Part shown: positions 50,701 to 63,004 of the stretch, piece after piece
How positions within the stretch are numbered: position 1 is the first letter of the stretch
Layout of the letters: every line of letters begins with the position of its first letter
Translations under genes and position numbers: made by a program
Source: Anseranas semipalmata
Taxonomy: Eukaryota; Chordata; Aves; Anseriformes; Anseranatidae
Length of the DNA: 64,000 nt
NCBI GenBank assembly: GCA_013399115.1
Contig: VXAA01001497.1
Coordinates: 903,224 to 967,223, forward strand
Direction of reading: 5' to 3'
The notes under the pieces: model-generated
The model's database searches: none
Seen by the model: only the letters and a program-made list of their open reading frames with translations
What the model was told of the DNA's origin: nothing

Positions 50701-51467
50701 TTTTGTCAGCTCACTTATCGAAGCTAATGTAAAGGGTGACTGCAGCTTCCTTGGCCCCATTACATGCCTGCTGGCTTTTCCATGGTGGCTGTGAGAGCAA
50801 GGCTGCCTGGGGGCCTGCGGTGCGTCACCACGGCCTACAAAGTGGTAGGTGCTGTCCAGAACACTTTGGTTACCTTTCCAAATACTTAGCTCTTCAATTT
50901 CTGTAAGCATTGAGCATATTTCTGCCTGGCACGACCAATGCAATGCGGGATTTAGTGCTTTGGCATTGCCATTTCCCCCTCACCATGCCTCCTGGACATT
51001 AAGAACATTGGAGCTTTGCAAGTTACTTACCTTCTGTTGAAGGTACACTGTTCCTTTTGAACACAGATATTGGTATTTGCAAGTATACAACAAAGCCATC
51101 GCGTGCTATAGGAATGCTTCATAAGCCAGAAGGACTGCAGATTTGTTTTAATCCACTTTATGTATATTTCTTCCACTTCAATAGTCACAGTTTTCAGTGG
51201 CAAAATGCACTGTGAGATGGGAATCACTTCTGAATGACACTTTCCTGTAGCTCCTAGAGTGCTTGGTTTGCATTCACCCAGTACAAAAAGTGGTTCTCAT
51301 TCTGGGTTGCAAATAGCCTGGAGTAGAAACAAGCAAGATAGACAAAGTGTTTTTGTTATTAATTGTTCCCTTCTGTGTAATTAAAGCACCACTGAAGTTC
51401 TCTTGCGTTGTAAGGTTGTAACGATAGGACCAGCATAATTACTGCAGATAGGGAGGGAGATCACTGA

Positions 51468-51502
51468 TGGAAGGTTTCATCATTAGGCTGGAAGGTTTCA
51501 TC
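51468..51502. repeat. 14-bp direct repeat
   Basis: tggaaggtttcatc occurs at 51468-51481 and again at 51489-51502, separated by 7 bp. Confidence 0.88.
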
Positions 51503-51970
51503 TGTGTTGAGATAAATAGAGATCTGTTTCCAAGTCTGATATCATCCCAACTAAGTCCTTGACCTGTCTCAACTTCCAGTTAACAACAAGGCATACTTCA
51601 TGACACAGTTATATCATGATGTGTGTATTTAATCCATTTTCAGACATATTGTATATTAGGATTTTTAAACTTGACCTTAGTTGCTATGCACTTTTATTAG
51701 TAAATATTTATCAGTTTTACAAGTGAAACTAATGTACATCATTTGCAATTGTTTTAGAAGTGGTACTTTAATTATGTTGTCTATTCAGGAAACATTAATT
51801 CGTTTCACAATAAAATGTAATATGTATTGAAAGAAATAGTAAAATGCAGACTAATCCTCCTAAGGATGATGATTTAAAAGTCCTTTTTAAAGTCACTGGA
51901 TGGTTGATCGGTTGTTGGAAAGTAAAGGTTTTGTTGGCTTTCACAGAGGCAATTATACAACACAACAGAC

Positions 51971-51986
51971 AAAAAAAAAAAAAAAA
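51971..51986. repeat. Poly-A run
   Basis: Sixteen consecutive A residues, with no recognisable retroposed gene next to them. Confidence 0.85.
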
Positions 51987-52189
51987 CAGTGCAGGCTGCT
52001 AAATGGTGAGGCTAATTTTTATTTTTAGCTTGGCCTTTGAAAGTTGGGACTTTTAAGTTGTTTTCTGCCCTGTTTTAATTTTTACCATTGTCTGGTATAT
52101 CAAGGACTGGTTGCAGCTAGTGATGGGATGTTGGGCAGCCTGCTGGTGATGGTACTGCATGGATTGTCATGTGTGTCATGTTTAAATAC

Positions 52190-52247
52190 TTATGGTATTT
52201 GTTTACACAAATGGTTATGGTTATGTTATGGTATTGTTTACACAAAT
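52190..52247. repeat. Local 22-23-bp duplication
   Basis: ttatggtatttgtttacaca (52190 onward) recurs as ttatggtattgtttacacaa (52226 onward), differing by one T. The spacer is itself ggttatg-rich, so the whole forms an imperfect repeat cluster. Both copies include tgtttac, the core of a forkhead-type site. Confidence 0.88.
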
Positions 52248-54341
52248 TATCCAGTTCAGGGCTAGAAAAGATTATTTTTTTTTCTTGATCAGATTGGCAA
52301 GCATCACTGGGATTTCTTCTGTGCTCTGTTGTGTGGAGATTTGTGACTGCTTCCTGCCATTGTCTTGGCTTTTCACCTGAACTTGGACAGTTGGTGTAAT
52401 GCCTGCGAATTTTACTGCTTTCATCCTTGGTGCTGCTTCCATTCATAATTTTAATGGATTTGGGGTGTTTCTTTTAAATATCTTAAGATTAAAGGTGGCA
52501 TTAAAACGTGTTCTGGCATGTGATATATAGGTGTGTTGGAAGTGGATGCTCCATTTTGGCTGAAATGTATGAAATTCTTCACTTTTTGGGAAACCCCTTG
52601 GTCTGAGAGAGGATCAATCATTGAAATTTTTACTGTCTCTGGGCCAACTGTTTGCCACAAGATGAACTGTAATGTAAAAGAAACCCGGGCAATTTGTACA
52701 AGTCTCCTCACTTCACTGCTCACAATTAACACCTTTTGTAATGGCCCTTGAAAGATAGATAGGGATCATTTGTGGGGTTTTTGTTTGTTTGATTGTTTTC
52801 CTGAGAAAAAAATGTTTGACAAGTTGACAGTGGGGAGAAGATGTCCCATCCACACTAAATATGAAAATATGGGTACACTGAAGAGAGGACATTTTAAATC
52901 CTGGCTTCAGAAAGAAAAGTTAGACTTCTAAATGTGAAAGGGGTGGAAAAAAAGCTTAAAGCCAAAAGGTATTCTGATTTCCAGATGATGACACTATTGG
53001 GTATGTCAAAAGACAAAAATCTCTCCTCTCCTTTCATGGATAGTGAGGTGACTGTTTCTGTTTTCTGTCCCAAGATGAACTTTGTTTAGAGAACTAACTA
53101 GAAAGAAAGTTATTTATGTACTGCTACCAGTTCTCGCTGCTCTCATATTATGTCAGTCCAGGTTTTCTTAGTTTTCTTTTGTGACTTGACTAATGCAAAC
53201 TGCGTATCATTTATAGCCTTGAAAGCAGAGCAGAACATCTAGAGCTTGATTTCGGAAGCTATGAAAAAGTGAGTTAGGAGAAATCCTGCCAAGGCTGCTT
53301 TTGCAGAGTTTAATTTGTATATAAGGCTTATTTCTAGAAATAAAAACTGCTTTTATGTTTTTGTTTTAATGCGCATTTACTAATATTGATGTGGATTGCA
53401 TTCACAAACTGCCTAATCTTTGAAGAGGCCTAGGCAAGGACTAAAAATGTCAGTTTTTCTTCAGACCTGTAGAGATAACACAGGAAGAGGTAGTACAGTA
53501 CAGAAATGTCTTGGGTGTTTTTTGCATAATACAGCTAGAGAAAAAACTACGCTTCTTAGAAACAAAAATAAGGGCAAAATATCTTTATTATAAGTTGAGC
53601 TGATGAAGAAAAAGTGGTGCACAGCTGATGGAAGATATACACTTGGCAAGAGATAATAGTTGTGTTTTCAAACAAAGGAGTTAGCAAGAATTCTGCATTG
53701 AAGGCATTTGGTGGCATCCAGTATTATTACAGGGGAAAGATTTGCAGCAGTCTTTTCATGTTGTGAGGCAGCTAATAACTGGGGGATCAGCACAGGTGCT
53801 GTGGCAATGGCTGTGGCTTGCCAAGGCAAGAAGTGGCAGGGAACATTGCTGATGGGCTTTTCATTTATCCAGTCATAACTGAGCTCTTGAGGTCTGCAGT
53901 TACTGAGGACTTCTCCTTTGGCAGAGCTGTATATGTTGCAGGTCCCCAAATATTAAAGACTACAAGAAGAAACTTGGGGCATTTTTGCTTCGATGAGCTC
54001 CATGTATTACTACATACAGGATGCTGGATTCACCAATCTCAATTTTCTCACGAAGGAATGTTTAGCCCCAGACTATTAACACCAGAGTCTCATGTATGCC
54101 AGTTAGTGTGGCCCATGTCTGCCTTTCTTCTTCCATCCATCTATGTGTATAGTTTAATCCCTAGATGAAGAAGACATTACACACATATATCGGGTGTCCT
54201 AGTAGTTGCACTTCCATTGTGTAGAAGTATTTACTTCTGTAGTTACTGGAACCACCCTGGCGTAAAACTGCTGTAAGTAAGATCACAGTATGCCCTTTGC
54301 TTGTTGGTATGATTTATACACCTTCATCTAACTGTTGGTTT

Positions 54342-54361
54342 AAAAAAAAAAAAAAAAAAAA
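54342..54361. repeat. Poly-A run
   Basis: Twenty consecutive A residues. No source gene is recognisable upstream. Confidence 0.9.
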
Positions 54362-55126
54362 CATGGGGAAGAAGTAGAAAGAACAGCATTGTCGTGACAA
54401 ATATGACAGCTGCTGAACATGTTAATATCCTCAGTGGTACTGTGTTATGAGTCACTGTACTGTCTTTACTAAAGCCAGCAGAAATGCCACTGTCTTGCAA
54501 AGAACCAGTGAATTTAGAACTGTTGTTCTGGCTCATGAGGAGTGATAAAGTGCATGCCTGCACTAGTCATTCCCAAATACAGGCTTTAAGACAGGAGTCT
54601 TGTCTTTAGTTGTTCATTCTTGTCTGTTTTCTCTCTGCTAATCTTTTTTTTCCAGCCCTGATTGTTAACATAAGAATTTGGAGGTCTTCCTTGAGCTGTG
54701 GGAGCCATAAATCAAAGTTGTTAATGAGCTGATAAGAATGGAGTTTGTCCGGGTGTTAGTTCAGTTTCTTCAAGGTAGTGGTTGGTGATCTAACAAGAAT
54801 GATAAAATCCCAGGCCTCCTCTCTCCCTGTCACTGAAATCAGGAGAGGTATATAGTAGTGTACAACCAGGAAAGCAATATGGGAGAACATTTAATAAATT
54901 GCAGTGATTAATCTATTTCTATATCTACTCTCTTTATTTAGTTCAAAATAAACCATTGTGTTACTAGCCAAAGAAATTGACTACCATACTAGAGTAAATT
55001 ACTAATCAATCAGTATATTTTCTGATCACATTGTATGTGAATCTTATTTATCCTTGACTTAAACTGTGGAGCCTCATTCCTGTTTGGATTATCCTTTGAA
55101 CAAGGTTTTACCAATGTGAACACCAA

Positions 55127-55158
55127 CTTGCATTCTAATGTTCTTGCATTCTAATGTT
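55127..55158. repeat. Perfect 16-bp tandem duplication
   Basis: cttgcattctaatgtt occurs twice in direct adjacency (55127-55142, 55143-55158) with no mismatch, and a partial third start cttgca follows. This suggests a recent slippage event. Confidence 0.93.
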
Positions 55159-55692
55159 CTTGCAATTCTGTGTGCCTTAGTGTACATGGGATAATACAAG
55201 AAAGATGACTTATCTTACTTTGCATCAGATGGCATCTGTGAAACTAAGCCCTGACCTGTTGATGAATCAGAACCTCTACAGTATAATCATAGAATCATAG
55301 AATGGTTTGGGTTGGAAGGGACCTTAAAGACCATGTAATTCCAACCCCCCTGCCATGGGCAGGGATGCCACCCACTGGATCAGGTTGCTCAAAGCCCCAT
55401 CCAGCCTGGCCTTGAGCACTTCCAGGGATGGGGCATCCACAGCTTCTCTGGGCAACCTGTTCCAGTGCCTCACCACCCTCACAGTGAGGAATTTCTTCCT
55501 TATGTCTAATCTAAATCTCCCCTTTTTTAGTTTAAAACCATTACCCCTTGTCCTATCACTACACTCTCAGACAAAGAATCTCTCTCCTGCTTTCCTGTAG
55601 GACCCCTTTAAGTACTGGAAGGCCACTGTAAAGTATCTCTGGAGCGATCTCTCCTCCAGGCTGAACAACCACAACTCCCTCAGCCTGTCATC

Positions 55693-56385
55693 CTAGGAGA
55701 GGTGCTCCAGCCCTCTGATCATCTTTGTGGCCCTCCTCTGGACTCGCTCCAACAGGTCCATGTCCTTCTTGTGCTGGGGGCCCCAGAGCTGAATGCAGTA
55801 CTCTAGGAGGGGTCTCACGAGAGCAGAGTAGAGGGGGAGAATCACCTCCCTAGACCTGCTGGTCATGCTTCTTTTGATGCAGCCCAGGATATGGTTGGCT
55901 TTCTGGGCTGCAGGCACACATTGCAGGCTCATGTTGAGCTTCTCATCAACCAACACCCCCAAGTCCTTCTCCTCAGGGCTGCTCTCAATCCATTCTCCAC
56001 CCAGCCTGTATTTGTGCTTGGGATTGCCCTGACCCACATGCTGGACCTTGCCCTTGGCCTTGTTGAACTTCATGAGGTTTGCACAGGCCCACCTCTCAAG
56101 CCTGTCCAGGTCCCTCTGGATGGCATCCCTTCCCTCCAGTGTGAAGACCGCACCACACAGCTTGGTGTCATCAGCAAACTTGCTGAGGGTGCACTCAATC
56201 CCACTGTCCATGTCACCAGCAAAGATGTTAAACAGCACCGGTCCCAATACTGACCCCTGAGGAACACCACTCATCACTGATGTCCACTTGGACATTGAGC
56301 CATTGACCACAACTGTTTGAGTGCGACCATCCAGCCAATTCCTTACCCACCGAGTGGTGCATCTATCAAATCCATGTCTCTCCAA
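55693..56385 (-). pseudogene. CR1 ORF2 reverse-transcriptase fragment (C-terminal part)
   Basis: A 230-codon open stretch of the retrotransposon's polymerase, whose role is target-primed reverse transcription of the element's RNA. Visible motifs are [17 protein letters not shown] (block around the template grip), the catalytic FADDTKL (FADD codons at 56178-56167), [20 protein letters not shown] (which continues into a leucine-rich stretch), [20 protein letters not shown], and [20 protein letters not shown] at the C-terminus. The start is only the first Met after a frame break, not a true start. The N-terminal reverse transcriptase and the endonuclease are missing from this frame, so the copy cannot be autonomous. 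Confidence 0.9.
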
Positions 56386-56412
56386 TTTAGAGACAAGGAT
56401 TTAGAGACAAGA
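56385..56412. repeat. 14-bp tandem duplication that breaks the CR1 frame
   Basis: atttagagacaagg (56385-56398) is repeated as atttagagacaaga (56399-56412). Because 14 is not a multiple of three, it shifts the reverse-transcriptase frame just upstream of the long open stretch. The KAFDTV block is still readable on the minus strand at about 56420-56440 in another frame. Confidence 0.85.
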
Positions 56413-56532
56413 CTGTGCAGGACAGTATCAAATGCTTTGCACAAGCCTGTGCTTGACACAGGTAGATGACGTCAGTTGCTCTTCCCCTATCCACCAGTGC
56501 TCTAATCTCATTGTAGAAGGTCACCAGATCTG

Positions 56533-56760
56533 TCAGGCATGATCTGCCTTTAGTAAAGCCATCTGGCTGTCACCAATCACCTCCTTATTTTCCATGTGCC
56601 TTAGCATAGTTTTCAGGAGGATCTGCTCCATGATCTTGCCAGGCACAGAGGTGAGACTGATTGGCCTGTAGTTGCCCAGGTCTTCCTTTTTTTCCTTTTT
56701 AAAAATGGGGTCGATGTTTCCCCTCTTCCAGTCAGTGGGAACTTGAATAGTTAACTGCAC
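56533..56760 (-). pseudogene. CR1 reverse-transcriptase fragment, upstream piece
   Basis: The minus-strand reading contains [36 protein letters not shown] and KEVIGDSQ, the N-terminal blocks of the LINE reverse transcriptase (family knowledge: YRPISLTS). It is upstream of and out of frame with the 55693-56385 piece. A Met at its right end is incidental, because the true ORF2 start lies far upstream and has been lost. Confidence 0.88.
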
Positions 56761-57011
56761 TTGTTCACTTTCATATTTGCAAGAAAAGATTGAGTTTCAC
56801 TGTAAGGGCCTCATTTGTGTGGACACTCTTATGAATGCTTCCATTGAAGTCAATGGGGCCATGAAAAGAAGGCTAATATAATGGCCAGGTTGCTAGATGA
56901 GGACTTGTGAGGCTTGAGCTCCTTTCCTCACTCAGACACAAAATTTACTTGACTTTTAGTAAATCATGTATATACTAACATTCAGGGGAGCAGTGAGTTA
57001 GGTAACTGTGT
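56761..57011. other. Short unique spacer between two CR1 copies
   Basis: About 250 bp of unique sequence separates two minus-strand CR1 fragments. No feature was seen. Confidence 0.5.
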
Positions 57012-57222
57012 TCACAGAATCACAGAACGGTTGAGGTTGGCAGGGACCTCTGGAAGTCATCTCCTCCAACCCCCTACTCCAGTGCAGGCTGCAGGCTGCC
57101 CAGGACCACATCCAGGCAGCTTTTGAAGATCTCCAAGGCAGGAGACTCCCCAGCCTCTGTGGGCAGCCTGTGCCAGTCAGTGCTCAGTTACCTACACGGT
57201 GAAGAAGCGCTTCCTGAAAGTG
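57012..57222 (-). mobile_element. CR1 LINE 3' fragment
   Basis: tcacagaatcacagaacggt is followed by gaggttggcagggacctctg, then 'ttttgaagatctccaaggca' and 'gaagaagcgcttcctga'. This is the reverse complement of a CR1 3' UTR, closer to the copy at 4900 than to the one at 55287. Confidence 0.92.
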
Positions 57223-60200
57223 TTTGTAGATCTGGATTTAGACTCTGGATGGGATTCACCTTATGTTGTTGTCAGCACCTATGTCTGAGCTGACCATCTA
57301 GATTCCCATTGCAATCCATGGAAGGAGACAGTACTTTACCAGCTTGATCTGTCTGGCATATTTTGGAAATTTAGAATGAAGTGAGTTGTAGCCAGCAATG
57401 CCAGTTCTTCTCATTGTCTATTAATGGAGCTTAGATAATTAGCTTAGTATGGCATACAATATTTTTTTTACTTTTACATAAGCTTCCTACTAATGATCGT
57501 GTGGGACTAGAAATCTGAACTGTCAGATTAATTGAGGTGGAAGTAGTGTTTTTTTGTTGTTGTTGTTTGTTGTTTTTTTTTAAACATTTACTTAGGATCT
57601 GCGGTTTATGTTGAGCAGGGCAGGCTCTACATTTTTCTTGTCTGGAATAAACTGGTAAAGCAGAACAGGGAATGCACTGGAAAAATATTGAGAAGCATGA
57701 AAGCTCAGCATAAGGTTTCTTATTTGTGAAACCCTCATCTGGCTATTACTCCGAGTGATTTCTGATTTGCAACGTATATTTCATGCTTCAAATCCAAGCT
57801 TATTCAGGTAGATGTTGCTTTCTCTGGGAGGGAAAGGCTCACATTCTGATGGCAGACAAGCTATTTTGCAAAGGAAAAACAGAACAAAACAAAAATCTAT
57901 CTCCAGGGTGAGAATGTCCCTGTTATGGAAAAATGGTCAAAAAGATGTCTTATATAAAGAGTGTGTATGTACAGCTGACTTCAGAAGTCTGTGATCATTT
58001 TCATTTCCAACTTACTGGTTAAAGCAGATTAGGAAGAAAGCTCAGTTGGCTCTTTTGCATCAAAAGAAGCTGTTGTTGAGACTGTTGTTAATTTATTAGG
58101 AAAGACATGCTCAACAGAGCACATGTTTGCTAATGGCTGTAGATGGAATTAAAACAATTACAGAATCAGTATTACAAATTGAGCAAGTAGGTGAGATAGT
58201 CTTGTGCAACTGTCTGAAAATACAGCCAAGCACATATCATGTATTTGGAAGGCAAGTTTGAAATAACCTTTTTTCTTTCTGTTGATACAGAATCTATTCC
58301 CTGTTCTGCCTGAGGTAGCATTGTGAAATCTGTCACTTTAAATAAATAAAGTGGGAGAAATTATTGTAGCCTACATCAAGAGAGAATGGGTGTAAGACCC
58401 TACTCTTCAATAAAGGTTGTAGGAATATTAACAGCAGTCAAGAGTAATGAAACTCTGATCTGCTGGTTCCTAGACTGACCCAGCACTGCTGACACATGGC
58501 TAAAGGAAATCTTGGAGAAGTGCTTTCTGTCTTTAATATCTTCCTCCCCAAAAGATCATTTTCTGTGTCAGATGTAGTTAGGAGATGCCGGAACTGTCAG
58601 TTTCATTATGAAGTTGCCATTATCATTGCTAAGAGATAGAGAGCCTATAAAGACTTTGGGACCACATTTTTCAAAGAAGTGAGGGTTTTTACAGTAAGAC
58701 TTGGGTGCAGACCTTCCAAAGATTTTTTGCAGCCTAAATTGATTGGTGGATCAGGGTCCTGGATATTCTTGGAATACCATTTTAAAATGGAAAAAAAAAA
58801 AATGTGCAGTTGTATTCTTAAAACCTGTACAACAAATACTCAAATATTGTCTCTGTATAGTACTAGCTAAAAACCAGAGCTGAAGCAGAAATGGAAAATA
58901 AAATTATACTTGAATTAATTCCATTAAATCTTAAACAATGTAATATATTGCTAATTAATTTTGCCACGTCTTGATATGCTAACAAGGAAATAAAATGTTA
59001 CCTTGTGGATACTAATTTCCTTGACTGATATGTGAACAGTTTTCTTACCAACATACACCTAGAAAATGAATCTTGACAGGGTGGTGGAATAAATTTAATT
59101 ATATGAAGAACTAGAGCACTCTGCGATGAGAGGAGGGATCAGCGTTTTGGCATTCGCAGAAGAAGGTCTGGCTGGTGCCAGGGCATGCACTTCAGCCATC
59201 CCTCAGCAGATGTCAGGGTCCCCTTCCAACGCACATTGGCTACCGTGGCAAGGATTACCTTATTTCACTTACTACATTTTTAATTTCCTAGCTAACTGGA
59301 TCCAGCTGTTTCAGCCCATCATGCAACACAAAGATTTTATGCTAAATCCAAAAGGGCTAAATTAAAGCAAAAGGAAATTTGCATATTGTGTAAAACTCTA
59401 CTTGTTCAGCAGATCCAGATTATGTGGTGCTAATCACAAACACTAGATAGAGAAAATCCTCTTGAAGTCACCCTGGGGTTAAGTCAACTGCTTTACTCTC
59501 TTTGACATATACCCATGAAATATGTAATCAAGTCTGTTTGACGTCCTCTCCTAATTATGTGTGTGTATTTTAAGCAGATGCTTTTCCAGCTGATCTGTGC
59601 CTTTTGATATCTTTTCTTCATTATTAATCAGAAAATCATGCTGTATGTTAACGGCAAGTGCCAATTATGAGAAACTAATATTAGTTTCTTTGCTTAGAAG
59701 CTGTGCTTTTCTAAGCAAGACCATTACCAAACAACATATTGATAAAGAAATTGTAGGAAATGTACAGGTGAAGAAAATGTAAGAATCTCTGAATGTTATC
59801 CATCAGGGCCATAATTATTCTACCATGTACTGCACTATTTCAGCCTAAAACTAAAATTTATTCTTCCATTTACTGATTTTTTTTTCATTTGAGAAAAAAT
59901 ATTAAGTAAGTTCTCTGTTGGAAGTAAAAATGGACTGTTAGTTTTCAGAAAAGGTAGAATTTAAATGATAAAGATATTTTTCCCTCAAGACTCTACCTCC
60001 ATAGTTTCTGTCAAGAATATTAATACATAAGCTTAGCCTTTTATAAATTCTTCTTATTCTGTGAGATAATATCAGGAGACAAAATTAATATTTAATTAAC
60101 TTGGGTGTCACTGAGTTTTAAGTAAAACCCATTTTTATTGTGACTATGTCAGAATATTCTTCAGAATTGCTAGTGACCTAGTTGGTCTTACCCCTACTCT

Positions 60201-62805
60201 TCAGTTTAAAGATGCAAACTGCCACTCGCATTTTGTTATAGCTTAGTTCATAGCTTAGTGTGTTCCCTTCAGTGTGTTTAGCAGAGACATCTACTGGCAA
60301 AATTTTAAGTAGCATTCTCTTCCTCAGGTCCTACAAGGCCATATCTTACACCTCTGAAGGAGGACCTTCCGATCTACACATGAGTACTTGGCAACTTCTA
60401 GACATTAAATCTATTATTTGTGAAGAACCATTAACTAGTATATCAACAGATAGATACAAAATCAATAAAGCAAAAATTTTCTTATTGCCTCATTAAGGTT
60501 ACTTCTTATAGTACTACTCCACTACTTTTAGGGGAGTTGTGTATAGCAGAGAAGAAGAGAATAAAAGATTTTATGATCCATTATAGACAAACAGAACTAA
60601 TTGCAAATCACATAAAAATCCTGGCTAGCCTCCACTGATTTTTGATTCAGTCAATATAGAGCGAAAAGAAAGAAACTGCAGGATATAATCAGAGGAGCTA
60701 TACTGCCTGCAGTGGCTGGTTTGATGCCTAATGCTTGCTCCATGCTTGCAGTTTATTTTTTCGATAAACATCTGCCTCAGCTGTCACCTTTGCTGAGTTT
60801 TTAATGGCTCTCAGTGGAGCTGTTGTAGATATGGTTTAAACAGTTGCCTGCTAGTTGAGGTTTAAACACGTAGAGGCGGTCGGTGGTGGAGTGAGCAGAT
60901 GCCTCACGCTGGCCTGCTTTGGGCTCCAACCCAGGAGCAGGACCCCCAGGCGTAGGCCAAGCAGCCCTGCCTCTCCCTAAACCTCGGCACCCTCACAGGA
61001 GGCACCCCTCCCTGTGCCCTGGGGTGAACACGGCTTCGTGGAGGAGAGAAATAGCACTAAAACAGCACCCTCCCCAGCAAAAGGGCATATCACATTTAAG
61101 AAATAAATCTTTGCAGTTTTGGGTCACCCATGGATTCAAGACACAACTCAGCAGCTCATCTATCTGTTTGGAGTGGGCATGGTTTCTCACAGTTTCTACC
61201 AGTGAAATAAGTTTTAAAAAGCACCTGTCTTCTAGTGTTTGTTTTTCAGGCAACAGTTTAATTGTTTTTAAAAGAGATGAATCTTTCTTATAAGAGGCCT
61301 GCTACAGCAGTGAAATTTTTCATACCAGCTTTATTCAAGTAAAATGTCACTGTTCTCTGAAGTAAATGTTCGCTGAACATATTTCGGTCAGTTTGTATGC
61401 TACGTCCCTAAACATATTAATTTTGTTTTACTCTAGGTTTCTATGCATTTGTAATGGTCACAGTCTGTTATGCTTTCAGGTCTATGTGTGGACCTCAGCC
61501 AAACTGCAAATTTAAGACCCACACATCTGCTCACCTGTATCATGTCCCCTACTCACCCACTTTCATCCACATCCTTATTGCCATGAAAAGAAGCCTTCAT
61601 TGGGCAAGCAGTCTCCACTTGTGTACTTCTTTAATCTCAAATGTTTCATTTCTGTTACAGCTGGAAAAATATTTTTTGTAATTTTTCCCCCTCTTCTCCC
61701 CTGCATTCTCCTTTCTTTTTTCTTCTTACCTTTTTACATTAAAGAACTTGCAAGTATTTTGTTAAAGCATCTTACAAATTGTGCTCTACTATACTAAATG
61801 TAACACAAAGCTTTGATATGGGTTGGTTGAACTTGCTTGTCGCTTATGTTGTTTTAGCTTGATTGTGCTGTCTCAGGTTGATGCTAAAATTTCAGATTTA
61901 TTATTGTTTTGACAAAGAATTGCTACTTTTGATATTTTATTCACATTATTAATTGAAACTCCAGGACACTAATATTTCTTCCTCATTTCTCCTTTAAAGC
62001 ATAAACTTCCAAATTAGCTTGAACTTTGGCTACCTTCCTACTAAATGCTTCATAAGATTTTAAGGCAGCCATAAAAAATCAATGAATTTTGTAAGTATTA
62101 GGTTAATGTCAATGATATTCTCACAAGTATCAACAACAAAAGAAAAAAAACAGTGCTGAGCAGGGAGAATACCGCTGTAAGATAGTATTTGAATAAAAGC
62201 TACATTAAGCTTTATAAACTGAGGGTGCAGAGATGTAATAAAAACTTGGGTTATCCAGTCCATGAAACAAATTCAGTAGTCTCTTGAAAAATAAGGACTG
62301 AATCAGCAGATTTCTAATTTCAATGAATTTTATCATTAATCACACAAATCACGAGGATTTAGGGAGATAAGATGTCCAACACATTTTCTCAGGTCCACTA
62401 TGTATGTCAGTTGGAGGACAGTCATTTTATACAATAGAGCGATGGTGGCATAAAGTCTGTCCAGTTATATGTAGCTATTGCACTAAGCAAATTAGACCAA
62501 GCTATAGTCATAAGAGCTGGTTTAAACCTCTTGATACTAGAAAGATTTTGATAGCATAACCACACTGGCAAAACCCTTAAGGAATAAAAAGCTATTCACT
62601 CCTGAGAGTCTAGCACCACACAATTCCATGTTTCAGGCATGATACTCCAAGTCAGTGAAAATGCCACATTTCTGATATGGCAGCATTCTACACCCCTTTT
62701 CTAATGACCTAAATAATGACAGCACTGCACAAGGCAGCAAATATTCATGATCCTGTGGGGAGTCTTCACCCGGTATAAACTGTCAGAGTTTATTGATGTT
62801 AGTTT
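57223..62805. other. Unique intronic sequence, no gene seen
   Basis: A T/TTG-rich simple tract lies at 57548-57582 and a short GC-richer stretch at about 60865-61050. The frames present are below about 125 codons and match no known family. No MOCOS exon could be read. Confidence 0.5.
57548..57582. repeat. T-rich / TTG simple repeat
   Basis: gttttttttgttgttgttg-type units end in a T run. It is low-complexity sequence. Confidence 0.88.
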
Positions 62806-63004
62806 CTGAGAGCGTTGTGGGGCACTGGAACAGGCTCCGCAGGGCAGTGGTCACAGCACCGAGCCTGTTGGAGTTCAAGAAGTGTTTGGACAGCACTCTC
62901 AGACATATGGTCTGATTTTTGGGTGGTCCTGCGTGGAGCCAGGAGTTGGACTCAATGATCCTTGTGGGTCCCTTCCAACTCGGGATATGCTATGATTCTA
63001 TGAA
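62806..63004 (+). mobile_element. CR1 LINE 3' fragment
   Basis: In sense orientation it shows 'ggggcactggaacaggct', 'ttggagttcaagaagtgttt', 'ttggactcaatgatccttgt' and 'gggtcccttccaactcggga', ending in ctatgattctatga octamers at about 63003. It is a well-preserved, 5'-truncated copy of about 200 bp. Confidence 0.94.

Larger units (their letters stand above)
47767..55286. other. Unique intronic sequence, no gene seen
   Basis: It contains local duplications at 51468-51502, 52190-52247 and 55127-55158 and poly-A runs at 51971-51986 and 54342-54361. Frames on both strands are short and overlap one another. A tttttttttccag string ending at about 54655 resembles a splice acceptor, but the sequence after it does not encode MOCOS. 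Confidence 0.5.
55287..56760 (-). mobile_element. CR1 LINE, 1.5-kb copy with reverse-transcriptase remains
   Basis: The left edge carries two CR1 octamers in reverse complement (atcatagaatcatagaatgg), followed by the complete 3' UTR and then the C-terminal two-thirds of the ORF2 reverse transcriptase on the minus strand. It is truncated at the 5' side within the reverse transcriptase, near the sequence [15 protein letters not shown]. It is the youngest-looking and longest CR1 in the window. The right edge was judged from loss of similarity at about 56760. Confidence 0.95.

Noticed and set aside
54641..54720. Acceptor-like tttttttttccag as the next MOCOS exon
   Set aside because: The sequence after it does not encode any recalled MOCOS continuation, and stops follow quickly.
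55891..56253. 120-codon plus-strand frame
   Set aside because: It is the antisense shadow of the CR1 reverse-transcriptase frame at 55693-56385.
60865..61050. GC-rich stretch with a 124-codon frame as a gene
   Set aside because: There is no protein similarity and the frame runs out of the GC-rich part into ordinary intron. It is better explained by composition.
61640..61700. Acceptor-like tttctgttacag followed by ctggaaaaat as an exon
   Set aside because: The downstream reading is AT-rich with no similarity to MOCOS. Such strings are expected by chance in long introns.
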